This document shows positions 20,301 to 34,066 of a stretch of DNA of 64,000 bases, piece by piece. The translations under genes were made by a program, and so were the position numbers. The notes under the pieces were generated by a model. It saw nothing but the letters and a program-made list of their open reading frames with translations, ran no database searches and had not been told where the DNA came from. Source of the stretch: Podarcis raffonei (taxonomy: Eukaryota; Chordata; Lepidosauria; Squamata; Lacertidae). How positions within the stretch are numbered: the first letter of the stretch is position 1; every line of letters starts with the position of its first letter. Where the stretch lies: NCBI RefSeq assembly GCF_027172205.1, contig NC_070606.1, positions 96,730,534 to 96,794,533 on the forward strand, written 5' to 3'.

Positions 20301-23300
20301 TTTTAATAACAGAAGCAACAGCAGTCATGAGCTTTCAAACTGATTATTTTACTTACTTCTTTGCCAGTCTGAAGGATGATGACAGTGGAGATCATGACCA
20401 GAATGAAGAGAACAGCACACAGAAAGATGGTGAGAAGGAAAAAAATGATAGAGACAAACCCCAAAGTAGCAGCAAGAGGAAGGTACGTTCTTTCCTCTTC
20501 CTTGTAGACCAGACTGGAGTGTTCGGTTGATGATTCTGAGGGAGCGGGGGAAGCGTTAGCCTATAGCTCCAGGCTCCAGAGAATATCTATGGTTAACTTT
20601 GACTAAGACCCTCCCTAGTCTCCATGCCTTTCCTTTGTTAAAGAAAATATGAATTATTTGAAAATGTTTATCTTGGAAGCAGAATTGACTGATAACGAAC
20701 AATTCCATTCATCCGTACAGTTCTGGAGTTGGGCACAAATTCAGCCCTAAAGCATTAATGACTTTCCATGTGGATAACCCATTATGTTCTCCTATCTAAG
20801 CAAATGGCTGCCATTTGTTCCTTGAGGCTAGGAACATGTCATGAAGGCAAAGTTCCCTAACACTCCTAATACCAACTGAAACCTTGGGCGGCACTTACAG
20901 GAGGTCTGTATCCTCTCCTTGCCATAGCCCCTTGCAATAGAAAATCCCTCTTTCTGCAAGAACGTGCTACCTGCCAATAATGGCAGACATTTAGCTGTAG
21001 ATAAATTTGATATTAGAACTGTGCTCCTCCTTGACTCCATCTGGTGCAAGCGCTGCCCATCTTCCCTCTACTTTTCAGTAAGCACACACCTTGACCCAGG
21101 ATTCATGTGCCTATCCTGCCCGTTGCCTGTGCTTCCTCAGCTCTCCTGCCTTCACCAGCAGCAGTGAAGGCAGATGGCCCGCAGTGAGATAGGAAAGGGG
21201 TTATTCCTAGCTGTGAATTGCTGGTCACCACGCCTGGTTTAGAGGCTTTTTTGTTACAGAGGCAGCAGGACTGGTGCCCCTGCTCTGCTTTGGAAAGGGG
21301 GCACTTGCCTGCCTTTCAAGCAAACTCATTTGTGGACTTTGGGTCTGTTCTTTTCTGTAAGATTTCCACTGCCCAAAGTTCTTAAATGTAACCTAATAGA
21401 ATACCTTTTCTTTTCTGGCAGAGATTCTTCTCTGGGCTTGAGAACGCTTTTTGTGTAGTTTAGCCCATCTGTTCCTGCCCTCCCCTTTGCATTAGAGAGC
21501 TGCCGTGGTTGAGGCCCACACCTGTAGGGAATGGTCTGTACTCACCCCTTAGGCTTCCCATTACTGCAAGGTAAAGGTGCCTTGTGTCCCTTTGGCACAA
21601 CAGCCATGGGCTTGGAACATAAGGTGTGTGCAGGCCCTGAGGAAGGCACCAAATCTTCCTTTTAAAAAGAAACTTTGTGTGGAAATTGCATCCCACTCTA
21701 GCATGATCAAATGGAACAAAAGGTGGAAGTAGGTTTGAATGTTGGTGAACTCCTTCAAATTATAAGGGGCAAAGGAAACATGTTGCAGTTGGGAAGAAAA
21801 AACGGGGGTGGACACCCAGCAAAATCAAGGACACCCAACTTCTGCAGTATAGGTGTACTCTTCCTCTCCCTGTCGGAATAACCAGCATTTTGCTTGTTAT
21901 ATATAGAACCCCATGGTCAAGATTCTGACACCACATAGCTGAACCCAAGCTAGGGAGCAGCATTATCCTCTAACAGTGGTGTTCTCCAGTTTCCATTCAC
22001 TGGCAAATTGCTGAACCTGATCATACTATTGACAGTGAAAGAGAGAGACTGTCTTCTGGCCCTCATTTGCATTGATCCCTTTTGGCTGGGGAGGTGCAAA
22101 AACCTGCTACAGAGACACACTGAATTCTGGCCTCCCTTCAGCAAACAAGCCCCCCGCAGCCAAAGTAGTGGGCATTTTGAGAGAAATGAGAGTTTCCCAC
22201 TCCAGCCCATCCTGTGTTCAAAAGTTGTGTTCCTGGCAGGAAGGAGCTGGGCTATTTCATACCTGGGATTATTTCAGTGCAGCTGTTTCTGGGATGGGAG
22301 AGAGATGAAGCCCAGGTTTTCCTGGCTTGTCATTTGTTAGCTGGGAGCTGAGCTGGATGATGTTTTGGCCCTGGAAAGCTGTAAAGATGAGCACATTGGT
22401 TCTAATGTATGCATTGCCGACATTTGGTTTTCTTGGTTCGCTTGAAATGTTCAATTCCATCTGGAATTGGAACGGGGATAGATTTCTCCATTGCCTCACA
22501 GAGGAGTCCCCCACTGCCCGCCCCCCCTTAAGATCCGTTATCCTAACAATTGGAGACCTATAAAGGCGTGTAGGCGGAGTTCATGAACTGGCCTTGTCTG
22601 ATGAGTTGCTTTTGAGAAACACGAAACGTCCCTCATGGGGCTCGTCCTCTGCCAGCTTGGAGAAGCTCAAGCATGCTGAGGATTGCTAATCTCTCGTTTG
22701 AAGTATAGTCAATTCCTGCCAGACTAATGGTCTGTTTCAAGCTATTAGCAGAGATGGAATTTCAGGAAGAAAATGAGGCTAAAATGTTCTTTCACGCTCC
22801 GTGATGGCAGGAGCAGGCAGGCTTCTAATGCTGCAAACATCTTTCAGCCTTCTCTTTAGAGAAATGCGTAAGGACAAATGAGTTGTTTCAATTCCTCACA
22901 CAGGCTGTGGTTCCAGGGCCGGCTGAGCACCCCCTGCAGTATAATTACACCTTCTGGTACTCCAGGCGGACCCCCGGGAGGCCCACCAGCTCTCAGAGCT
23001 ACGAACAGAACATCAAGCAAATTGGCACCTTCGCCTCCGTGAGTTGCATTTCTGTCTTGTCGCTCGTTTAACTGGATTCAGTGCAGCTTGGGGGGCAGGT
23101 GTTATCTGCGCATGAGAAGCAAACAGGGAGGGGCCACAGCTCAGCCATCGGGCACATTCTCAGCATGGATAAGATCCCTGGTGCAATCTCCTGTTCTGAA
23201 ACCCTAGAGGGCGGCTGACGGTCCAATCAGGCAGCATCGGGGTAGTGGGGCCAAGGGCAGCTTTGTATATCTCTTACGTTTGCAGTGAGTATGTGTGCAC

Positions 23301-26300
23301 TGTCATGTTTAGAGTTAGGCTGGACTGATAGGGGATTCAGAGTGGCAGTGGCTCCCTTGCGTCTTGTACAGAGGAATTCTGAACCTGCCACCGTGTGCAG
23401 TTTTACGTTGTACGGATGGAGAAAAGTTTTTCCTTCTCTCTCATCACCCTGTGGAAATCACTGCTGCAGGGATTGACCATTGGTTTAGATAGCTTTTAAA
23501 AAGGGCCAGGCAAATTCATGGGGGATGCATCTCTTTATGCTAGGTAGCCATGGCAGCTAAATGGAGCTTCAGTGGTAGATACCAGGTGCTTTGTGAATAT
23601 GGGTTGGGGCAGTTGCCTCCAGTCTTCCGAGGGGCATCTAGCTGGCCACTTTTGGAGGCAGGATGCTGGAGTTTATGGGCCTCTTGATCTGATATTAGGT
23701 CCCACCCTCCTTTTTCAGCAGCCACACAGGCAACTTCCAGGCATCTCAAAATGTCCCCCGCTATCCTTTGTCCCAGCCTAAGCGCTTCCTGTATTCATGG
23801 CCCCACCAGAGAAAGGGGATTCCTTTTTCTCTAAAGCAGGGGTAGTCAACCTTTTTATACCTACTGCCCACTAATGCATCTTTCTTGATGGTAAAATTTC
23901 CTTACCGCCCACCAGCGCTCGATGGAAGGAGGATTCAGCTTGTGCTGTAGAACCCCCTCCCGCCCACCTAGAATCCTGAAATGCCCACTGCTGGCTGGTA
24001 GGGACCAGGTTGACTACCCCTGCTCTAAAGCGCCCAACATGCCCCTGTGTCAAACGCAGGGTGTGGTTCTGAAAGAAGGCCTTCTCTTGTGTGGTTGTGT
24101 GTCTCATTTTAAAATCTTGACATACGTATATAATTCTGTTTGTATGCTACCTTTCCACAGTTCAGGGCATGTTCAAGGTTGCTTACAACGTGAAAAAACC
24201 ACACATAACTACAATATAACAATAGTAATCATAAACAGTAAATAAAACATTAAAAAAGACAAAACCGAACTGAACGGTTTCTGCATAAATCACAACAAAA
24301 TAAAGATGCAAAAAGCAGCTGTTCAGCAGTCTCAGCTTTTGTAGCTGGAGTCAGTCCAGGCCTCATCCTCCCAGGTCAGATGGGAAAAGGCCTGCAAGGC
24401 AGGGGGCAGGTCTTCCAGCATATGCTCAGCCCTGGAAAGAAGCTTGCTGAGCAGGTTTGGAGTGCCTGGATTGTTTTGTAGCCAAAGGGAGGTGTGGTGA
24501 GGAGAGAATTCTACTGGCCCTCCTTTCTGGCTTTCTTGTTTAACCAATCAAATGGGACACTTGTGCCTAGCCCCACCTCCCTTTCATGACTGCCTAGCCA
24601 ATGCCCTAAACCAAAAATAATGAGCAGCTGGAATTACTGTAGTATATGAGCAAATGGGAAGATTGCAGTAGAAGTCACAAGTGGGAAAGTTTTGCAGTGA
24701 GGAGTCCTCCTGCTTAGTGTGCCAGGCAGACATGTCTTCTTTTCAGGATACTCCAATCCATCCCATTCTTCTTCCCCCCAAAATCAAATTTTCTGTTTCC
24801 TCTCTAGGCTGACATCCAGCATTTCTATGACCACTGAGCATGCCCAGTCCTCAATAGGCTGTTTTGGGGCTGTCTTTTCCTAAGATAGATAGGTAGATAA
24901 GTCTTGTGGCAGTAAATTGTCTAAAACTGTGCTTGACATTGGGTTTTTAAATTGGTGCAACCGACCCTGGCACCATAAGAAACTGTATTATAATTATTAA
25001 TAATTTTAATTACTAATGATTTATTGTGCTTTTGCATAGCTTTCCCCAACCTTCCTGATACCATCCTCTTGTTTCTCAGTAGCTATGTTCAGAACTGAAG
25101 CCATGAGCTTGCTGATAGTAAGCATGTGACCCGTTTTCCTTTCCCCATTACTGTCGTTTGAGTGACCCACTGAGAACCTTGCATCCACCTAGTACTTTAT
25201 GTGTTGCACCAGTAGTTCTGGTACTATTGCATATAACCTGAGCCTTAGCCAGCAGTCCTTGGCACCCTTACTTGAGAGTAAGCCACTGTGAACTTGGTGG
25301 AACTTACTTCCCAGTAGATGATGCAGAAGATTGCCTTGCTCGTCTGACAAGTTCTACTCTGCATACTTCAGCACAGTTTCTGCAAACCTGCAGTTGCTTG
25401 TGTCTGGGCCACTGGAGGGCAGCAGCGCACTCCAGAACCGCTGGCATGCAGTTATTGCCATGAATTGATCTCCAGGGGTGGCATATTTATTCATTTGCCT
25501 AAGATGTGTAACTCCCCATCTAGTTCCTAAAAGCTCGAAAGGCAAAACCCCTTTCTGCAAATGATGTAATAATGCATGTTATATAGCTCCGCAAAAAGCT
25601 TTGTAGGTGTGGAATTTTAAGGGACGTGAGCTGTATCTGAATTCCATTCTGGCAAGGGGGACCTCTTTTACAATTTGCCGCAGCTTTGGGCATTTTTTTC
25701 ATTTGATAGTCTGAGATGCAAAGCAGTTTGCTGCAGAACAGAGAAGTGGTGCTTTCCTTCTCTTCCTCCTCCTCAGTTTCTTGGACACTATTAAGTGCCC
25801 CGTATCATCACTAGCGCCTGTGAGGCCCCTGGACTTTCCATGTTGTTGTTGTTGCAAGTGGCACCCGTTTTGCCGCTGCTCCTGCTCCCATTCTTCCTGA
25901 ACTTGCAACCCCAACATGAGGGTGGGGGTTCCAGTGGCCAGTTAGTCATTCACGATACTACCAGTCAACGGTCTGTTGCTTAACCGTGGCTAAACACCGT
26001 GAAATGTTTAATGGTCCCAAGTTCCTACTATTTTACAAACTTGTGGGAAAGGAGGCCATATTCTTGCTCAGAAGGCCAGTGAGTAAAAGAGGCTTATGAC
26101 TTGTATTGAGCAACTGAAGGTGCCATATCTGCACTCAGGCCATTGGCCCATTTAGCCCATATTGTCTGCTTTGACTTGCCGTAGTTCTCCCAAGTGTCAG
26201 GGGAAAGTCTTTACCATCTCTTGCTTCCAGATTCTGTCTAGGGACACCAGGGGTTGGGGTAGGGGCTTACTTTCGGCATGCAACACATGCAGTCTTATAC

Positions 26301-29300
26301 TATTCTATGGGTTCTTTCCCTCAGCTAAGAGAATGAACTAGAAATCAAGACCTCCCTGGCCGAAATTTCACCTTCATTTTTTTTATTGACAGTTTTATTG
26401 TATATGTTATATTCTTTGTAAAGCACTTGGTGATTTCACTTGCAAATAAGCGGCACACAGATTTTGCTTAATAAACACGCATTCCCCAGTTGTTTAATCC
26501 CAGTCCTTCCCTGTTTGCATGATGGGATTGTGATTTTATGTTGTGACCTGAGACCTGTGGTTATAGGGTGGTATACAAATTTAATAAATAATACAAATAA
26601 GAGTAAGAACTCTCCTACCCCTATGGTATAACGGTAAGGATTATGGCAAGATCACCTATACGAAGCACTTTGAGTGCTAAAGGTGGCGTATATATGATAG
26701 CTGTTTTTAATATTTATATAATGGTTTAGCACACTTCTGCTATGTAACCTATATTTGGTTGGTCCGATGCCAAGCCAGCATCAGTCGCTGGTGGGGAGCT
26801 GCAGTGGAAACAGCAACCACACAATGATGCTGTGATTTGGTCACCTACTTCAAGTGCTGCCTGAGTTCCAAGAAAGAGGCAGTGGCTCAAGTGAGTCAGG
26901 GAGTGGTAGGGCAGGTTGCTGTTCTCCGGAAATGTTGTGCAGTCAAAATAAGTGCAAAGGGACAGACAGACATTTAGCAGAGAGTGGGAGTTAGAATAAG
27001 GAAGGAGGTCTTGCCTGTCACTGTTTGCTTTTTTAACCTACCCTTGGACATTTACAGTATTACAAGAGATGCTGCTGTCACACTTTCCTGACTTGGCTGT
27101 CTTACCCATAGCCAGAATCTGAAAAGGAAGACCTGTCTTGGCTCCTGGAAGATTTGCCTGACTTGGCTGTGGTTCTCCTCTTGTTACAGGTGGAGCAGTT
27201 TTGGAGATTTTATAGCCACATGGTTCGTCCCGGGGACCTGACGGGCCACAGCGACTTCCACCTTTTCAAAGAAGGAATTAAACCCATGTGGGAGGTGAGT
27301 CCTGACAGGTGCTGCAGTAGGAAGGAAATAGGAGAAGATCACAAAAGGCACTCAGAAACTGAGATGAGGGGTACAGATGGGTCTGTAATAGGTCTCACTG
27401 GCTGCACTTACATCTGTTTATTTTTCATTTGCTGTTAGTGGGTAATCGTTCAAACTAGGAAATCAGTTACTGTTTCCTAAGACTATTTCGTCTAAAACTT
27501 TTAACTCCCTTCATTTAAGTAAAAATATAGTTTTCAAAGTTGTACCTAAGAGATCTAAATGCAAGCAAAGAAACCAGATATTAAACAGGTCTGCTGGAAG
27601 AGACAAAATGCCAGAATACAGAAATAAAGTCCTGCAATCTTCATGCTGTTCAACTGTGATGTCCCCCCACTTTATTTCCCACCCTTCACCCTAAAATCCC
27701 AGGGCAGGTGCCAGTAGAGTCGTTGGGGGTCTAAGAGAAGCTTTATCGCTATTAACACAGCTAATATGACATTGAAATAATCCCTTTTCTCAAATATGAT
27801 TTTGTTTAGGAAAAAGAAATGGTCTGAGGTCTTGTCCTTCCCCTATTCCTAGGTGCCGTATTGCTCTTATTTGGCCCATCCTGCTGCTTTTACTGGGTAC
27901 AGCCTAAAAGATTGCAAGGACTGCTTTCGTAGAGGCAGCCGGGGCAAGAAAAGCCCTCCCTGGTTTGGGGCAGTGAGAAAGTTGTCCTCATTTTCTTTTC
28001 TTTTCTTTTTTTTTAAAATATTTTTATTAAACAGTTTTTATAATCACACAAACAATACATAACAACAACAAATACATAAACAAACAATAACAAAAAAAAA
28101 AAAACAAGTACCATTTCATATCCTAATTTCTTAAACCTTTCTTCCTCGACTTCCTCATGCCTCCCTTTTCTGTATTCCAGATTCTAATCAATTACTCAGC
28201 AAATCTTCCCTTATTTTACTTTGAATTTAAGCTAATCTTCCTTATTCTCCTTGTCTTAACCATTACTAATAGTAACCATTTACTTTCCAGTCCAACATCA
28301 TTCTAACTTTCATTAATTTTGTAATATTTCTTTAAATAGTCCTTAAACTTTTTCCATTCTTCTTCCGCCGCTTCTCTTCCCTGGTTTCGGATTCTGCTCG
28401 TCATTTCTGCCAGGCCCATGTAGTCCATCACCTTCATCTGCCATTCTTCCAGTGTGGGTAGATCCTGTGTCTTCCAGTACTTTGCAATGAGTATTCTAGC
28501 TGCTGTTGTAGCGTACATAAAGAAAGTTATATCCGTCTTTAACACCCCTTGGCCGACAATGCCCAAGAGAAAGGCCTCTGGTTTCTTAGTGAAGGTGTAT
28601 TTAAATACCTTTTTAAGTTCATTATAGATCATTTCCCAGAATGCCTTAATCTTCGGGCACGTCCACCAAAGGTGAAAAAATGTACCTTCCTTTTCTTTAC
28701 ATTTCCAACATTTATTATCAGGCAAATGGTAAATCTTTGCAAGCTTGACTGGGGTTATGTACCACCTATAAATCATTTTCATAATATTTTCTCTTAAGGC
28801 ATTACATGCCGTAAATTTCATCCCGGTAGTCCACAACTTTTCCCAGTCAGCAAACAAAATATTATGACCAATGTCCTGAGCCCATTTAATCATAGTTGAC
28901 TTAACCGTTTCATCTTGTGTATTCCATTTCAGCAGCAAACTATACATTTTTGACAAATTCTTAGTACTGGATTCTAACAATTCGGTCTCCAATTTCGATT
29001 TTTCCACCTGGAAGCCAATTTTACTGTCCAATTTAAACACTTCATTTATTTGGTGATAATGCAACCAATCTCTCACCTTCTCTTTTAATTTCTCAAAACT
29101 CTGCAATCTCAGTTTGTCCCCTTCCTTTTCTAGAATTTCCCAATATCTTGGCCACTTCGACTCCATATTTAACTTTTTAACTGCCTTAGCTTCCATTGGC
29201 GACAACCACCTTGGGGTTTTGTTTTCCAGCAAATCTTTATATCTGACCCAGACATTTAATAGTGCTTTTCTGACAATATGGTTTTTAAAACTTTTATGTG

Positions 29301-32300
29301 CTTTAACCTTGTCATACCACAAATATGCATGCCACCCAAAAATATTGTTAAAACCTTCCAAGTCCAAAATGTCTGTGTTTTCAAGAAGCAGCCAATCTTT
29401 TAGCCAGCAGAAAGCTGCCGCTTCATAGTACAGTTTAAAGTCTGGCAGGGCAAACCCCCCTCTTTCCTTTGAATCCGTTAATATCTTAAATTTAATTCTG
29501 GGCTTCTTGCCCTGCCAGACAAATTTAGATATGTCTTTCTGCCACTTCTTGAAACAGTCCATTTTATCCATTATTTGTAATGCATTATTTGTCCTCATTT
29601 TCTTCCTTTTCGTCTTCCCAGGATGACGCCAACAAGAACGGCGGCAAGTGGATCATCCGTCTCCGGAAGGGCTTAGCGTCTCGGTGTTGGGAGAACCTCA
29701 TCCTGGCAATGCTGGGAGAGCAGTTCATGGTGGGCGAAGAAATCTGCGGGGCGGTCGTCTCCGTCCGCTTCCAGGTAAGGCATGTTCTGGGTGTCGAGGG
29801 ACCAGCCTTGCCGTCTTGAGGCGTGGGAGATCCCCTTTTGCTCACCTCCCGGCATTCGCCCTGTAGGAGGACATCATCTCCATATGGAACAAGACGGCCA
29901 GTGACCAAGCGACCACGGCCCGGATACGGGACACGCTCCGACGAGTGCTGAACCTGCCCCCCAACACCATCATGGAATACAAAACCCACACGGACAGCAT
30001 CAAGTACGTGCGGCGAGGGGGGAGGGGAGCACTGGCTGTAATGTGCTTGCCTCTGTGTCTGCCGTGTTAACGCAGGGAGCCATTCCTTGTCCTGTAGAGC
30101 TGGGGGTGCTGTCACCACACTGGGGCACTTCTGGTGTCTCACATAGTTTCTTCTGTTCTGGCACATGTTGCCTTGAAGGCTATGCACAGCCTTCTTGCTG
30201 CCTGCAGTTAGTGGCCTAGCTCACCGGCTTCAGTGCTCTCCACCTTCAAGGGACCCCATTTGTTCATTTATGTAGAGCATTTGTACCTCACTCTTCAGCC
30301 AGGAAAGGCTCCCAGGGCAGCTTGCGTTCAGTCGGAGCAAAACAGTACCTACCCACAAGCACAGCACACAAGGAAAAAGGAACAGGGAGGGAAGAGGAAA
30401 ATCAGAATCAAAGCTCAGGCACCAGTTTCTGAATAGTTGCTCCTACCATCTGGCACAGTTCAGGGCAGGAGGTGCCTGTTGGAGCTAGTGTGTCGCAGCA
30501 GAGCTGGTGGAATAAGCTCTGCTTCCCAGTTCTCCCGCTGCCGGAATGGCTGCTCCCAGGTGGCAGTTGTGGGAACAGAAGGTCCGATGGAGCTTTTGTG
30601 TGTCCCTTGGTCCGCTAAGGAACCCTTGGGCACCTGCCACAGGGGTCCCAGCATCCTCCAGAGCAGGGGCAGCCACCCTTGTCCTCTCCAGGTACTGCAA
30701 AGTACAAAGACTGTGATCTTGTAACTCATTCGCCAAGCTGATTGGGGATGATGGGAGTTGGGAGTCCAGCAACATATTTGCTCCTCTCCCTGGAGGATTC
30801 TGGGAAAGATTCTCATCTGCATCACATAGGATTCTGGCCAGGAACTGAGAGTGCCTCCTTTAGCACCTCCCTGCGGAGTTAGCTCACTAGTGGTGAGTTT
30901 GAAAGTGGCTTGACTGACAGTAAGCTTTCAAGGAATGCCAGCGTTCCCCGAAACCAGCCTTGGCCCTCCAGTAGCTGCTTGGTAGAGGGGCTGGGATTGT
31001 GGGTCTCCCCCTTTTCCAAGCCAAGGTGGCAGGAGGGGAGGGGGTGTGATTTGAGTGCACCGCATTCCTGGAGACATAAAACACAGAGACTAACGGGGAT
31101 TTATAGACCCATTAGATTTATAAATGTTCTCAGGAAGGCGCTATGTAAATTTACTGTGCTGTACAAATGATTTCTAATCATAATAAATGCTGTATATTAA
31201 ATCCTCCCAGCCCCCCCGGTGACAGAGGCCCTTTAACTAGAACAGAGGATTATAGTACACAGAGAGGACAGCTGTATTTTAAATGAGACCGTTATAGTTT
31301 ACCAGGCCAGGCCATTCAAGATGACTTTTATTCTCCCGCAAAGTGATGAAGGATCGCTGCATATTTAAGAGCTTTCAGATTGGGGGTGAAAAATGTGAAA
31401 AACCCTTTTCACTTAAGTGCACTATAAGCAAAGATGCAGGTTGGGGCACGTGGGCTGACGCTGGAAGATTAACGTAGCCAAGGAAGAGGGAGGACAGATG
31501 AATAAAATGCAGAAGTAGAACTCAGCAGTAAGGGGGTTTTCTGGTCCAGTGAGTGAGCAAGGATGCAGCATGGCACCTGCTTCTTTCCCCCTGGCTAGCA
31601 GAATCCCAGGGAGGGAAGGAAGCAAGACCATCCCAGAGGAGGGGTAGTACCACTTGTGGGCAGCACATCCTGCTCCTTCTGGGGTAGTTTGTCCACCTTT
31701 GGTCCCCATCTTGCACTCTGCTCTCACCTGTGGTTCTCAGAAGCTGTCAGCATGCAACAGTGGCTGCACCCCGGGAAATGGCTTCGACTGGCTGGCTAAA
31801 CCAGGCGAGAGTAGTCAATGGGTTCGAAGCCCATTCGTGAGTTAGGGACTTCCCCTGCATGCAAAGACAGGTTCCAGCAGATTGAGCGAATGAGACCAAT
31901 AGTGTTTCCAGCAGTCAATAAGGCGATTTCTGCATATGCTGTAGAGGGAAGCGAGGGGCAGGCAGAACTCATCCTGGGAAGGTAACCCATCTAGAAGGAA
32001 GAAAACTCATCCTAAACCTCTGCTGCCTTGCAGGATATCTTTGGGAGGAAAAAAGGGTTAGGAGTAAACTCTACACATTTCCAGAGTGGAGTCCCTAAGG
32101 CGGTTGGGTGGCATCTGGTACACCTTCCAGCAACTCCTGCAGCCAAGCTGGTGCCAAACGTATTTGGATCACATCAGTGAGGCCAAGAGGGGGGGTCTTG
32201 TCTGGGCAGCCCAGGACCTCCAGACACACTGCCCAGGCTTGCGCCCCAGGGAGGCAGTTTGACTTCACCCTGGGAGGTACACTCCGTTGTCTCTTGAGAC

Positions 32301-32311
32301 AGACAGATGCC

Positions 32312-32387
<76 letters not shown>

Positions 32388-33989
32388 ATTGCCTGGCTAG
32401 ATGAGACCAAAGGTTTCTTTCGTTCAGCACTGTGTTTACAACAGTGTCCAACCAGCTGCCTCTGAAAACTCATGAGCTGGGATGGAGACAGCCATCCCTT
32501 CTCTTACTTGTCCTTCAACTTCTGGTTCTCAAAGGTATACTGTCCCTGATCATGGAGGTTGCATCCTGACATCCATTAATGCCGGGAGGTTGGCAGACTT
32601 CATTTGCAAGTTGCCTGAGCTGTAGGCTGTTAGGAAGCGGGTTGGAAGGCAGGAGCAATTCCACATCCAGTCCTAAGCTAGGTACTCTCTGCCCTGATGG
32701 AGCTGCCAGGTAGTAGAATCCTGAACTTGCCCACCCCAAGCCAGTGTGTCATTGGCAACTTTGTGCAGGACATGTCAGATGGCGGCTAAGACCCAAGGCA
32801 GCTGCTCCCTATTGGGAGGGGGCTTTTCCTTTCGGATCTTTGAAGGAGGTGAGGAATTTGATGGTTTTCAAACATGGAGAAAGATGAAGAAACATTTCCC
32901 ACCCTGTATCTAGTGAGAAGAGGGCAATTAGTAATGGGTTTAACTGCAGGAGTATTCATTTAGATTGGCAACTTTGACCCTTTTCAGACTTGCGTTGTAA
33001 TTGCATCTTGCAATGTAGGACCCATTTCTCGTTATTTACCATATGACCATCTTTCCCCTCCCTTCTTCCTCCCTCTTTTTCTCCCTCTGTCTCTCTGTAA
33101 TTTAGCCCCCCACCTCGTTTCTCTCTCTCCCTCTCTACCCCCCCCCAACGAAAACCCCCAGGTGACACTGGAAAACTAGTGGTATCATTGCTCCATCTGG
33201 CATGGCCAGCGGTTAGGACCGATGGGAGTTGGAGTCCAGCAATATTAGGAAGGCCAGAGGCCCCCCACCTTGGCTTGGGTGAAATATTGTGTTTGTGTGG
33301 GGTGATGGGAGGCAGAGTTGTTTCTTGATGGTGCAGCTTATCAAGGGAAGTTTGTGGAATCCTTTTATTTTTGGAGAAAGTGATTCATGTTGGGACTGTT
33401 GCACAAGAAAAATCAGGGAGCGGGGGAGCACATCATGTTGAGATGGCTGCCAGTTTTCATCGAGAGTCCCTGGGGTCCATGATGGTACTTCTGGATGTGA
33501 GTGTGTTGCGATTGCATGGGTGGCTATTTAACTTGGCAATCAATATAGAACAAAAGGTTTCTTATTGGGGGGGGGGGAGGATTCTGATACCGTTCTGCCC
33601 ATCACCCATCTGCTCTTGTTTCTGCATTGAGTAGCCATTGCCCAGTTGTTGATCCAGGGCTGGCTTTTATTTGTAAAAACGTGCCTCTAAATCTGCATGA
33701 TGGTTTTTTTAATAATGAAAAGATAACATAGACTTATTCTGCAGGCTTATAATCAACTGAAGTTGGGGCACATTTAGTGGGGGTTAAGAATAAAGACCCA
33801 ACACACAGTGCACCACACACAATACTGTAAAATAGTTCAACAAAATGCAATGCTAATAGAATAAATTCAGTGAATCACAGCTCTAAAATAAATCAGACTT
33901 TGATTCTGCACCCCCTTGTAGTCAGTACAAATGAAGCTGTGAAACTGGTAATTCCAGAGTCCGTCTGTCCGTCCCTCCCTCCCTCTCTC

Positions 33990-34066
<77 letters not shown>

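Larger units (their letters stand above)
17370..20367 (+). other. EIF4E2 intron 1
   Basis: About 3 kb. It contains two Tigger-like MITEs, a (GA)n tract at 19110-19134, a hAT-MITE remnant at about 18705-18790 (GATGGGAGTTGGAGTCCAG), and two reversed tRNA-type SINE pieces at about 18840-18900 and 19262-19340 (TTCTGCATGCAAAGCAGGCG). The rest is unrecognised. Confidence 0.7.
23039..27189 (+). other. EIF4E2 intron 3
   Basis: About 4.1 kb. Contents in order: a diverged tRNA-type SINE piece (about 23130-23220), a piece of the LINE-like family seen at 3860-5110 (about 23540-23700), a hAT MITE, a reversed LINE 3' end with AT-rich tail (about 24115-24300), a reversed SINE tail (about 26135-26230) and a forward LINE tail ending TTTAATAAATAATAC (about 26540-26603). 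The exon 4 acceptor tract is preceded by an imperfect repeat of CCTGACTTGGCTGT (27090 and 27157). Confidence 0.6.
27295..29621 (+). other. EIF4E2 intron 4
   Basis: About 2.3 kb, of which 1.6 kb is an antisense L1. The remaining 690 bp on the left have no recognised feature. The last 18 bp before exon 5, plus the duplicated 16 bp, form the acceptor tract. Confidence 0.75.

Noticed and set aside
20527-20545. snoRNA C/D boxes (TGATGA, CTGA) in intron 2
   Set aside because: The two boxes are almost adjacent, leaving no guide region, and there is no terminal stem.
22000-22560. Open frames of about 80-110 codons in EIF4E2 intron 2 as an alternative exon
   Set aside because: No conserved peptide, and the flanking splice signals do not match the phase 0 needed between exons 2 and 3.
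28303-29598. A 431-codon minus-strand open frame, the third longest in the window, as a host gene in EIF4E2 intron 4
   Set aside because: It is L1 ORF2 (KCWKCKEKEGTFFHLWW, KKPEAFLLGIVG) with TSD and poly(A); the last ten codons run into flanking sequence.
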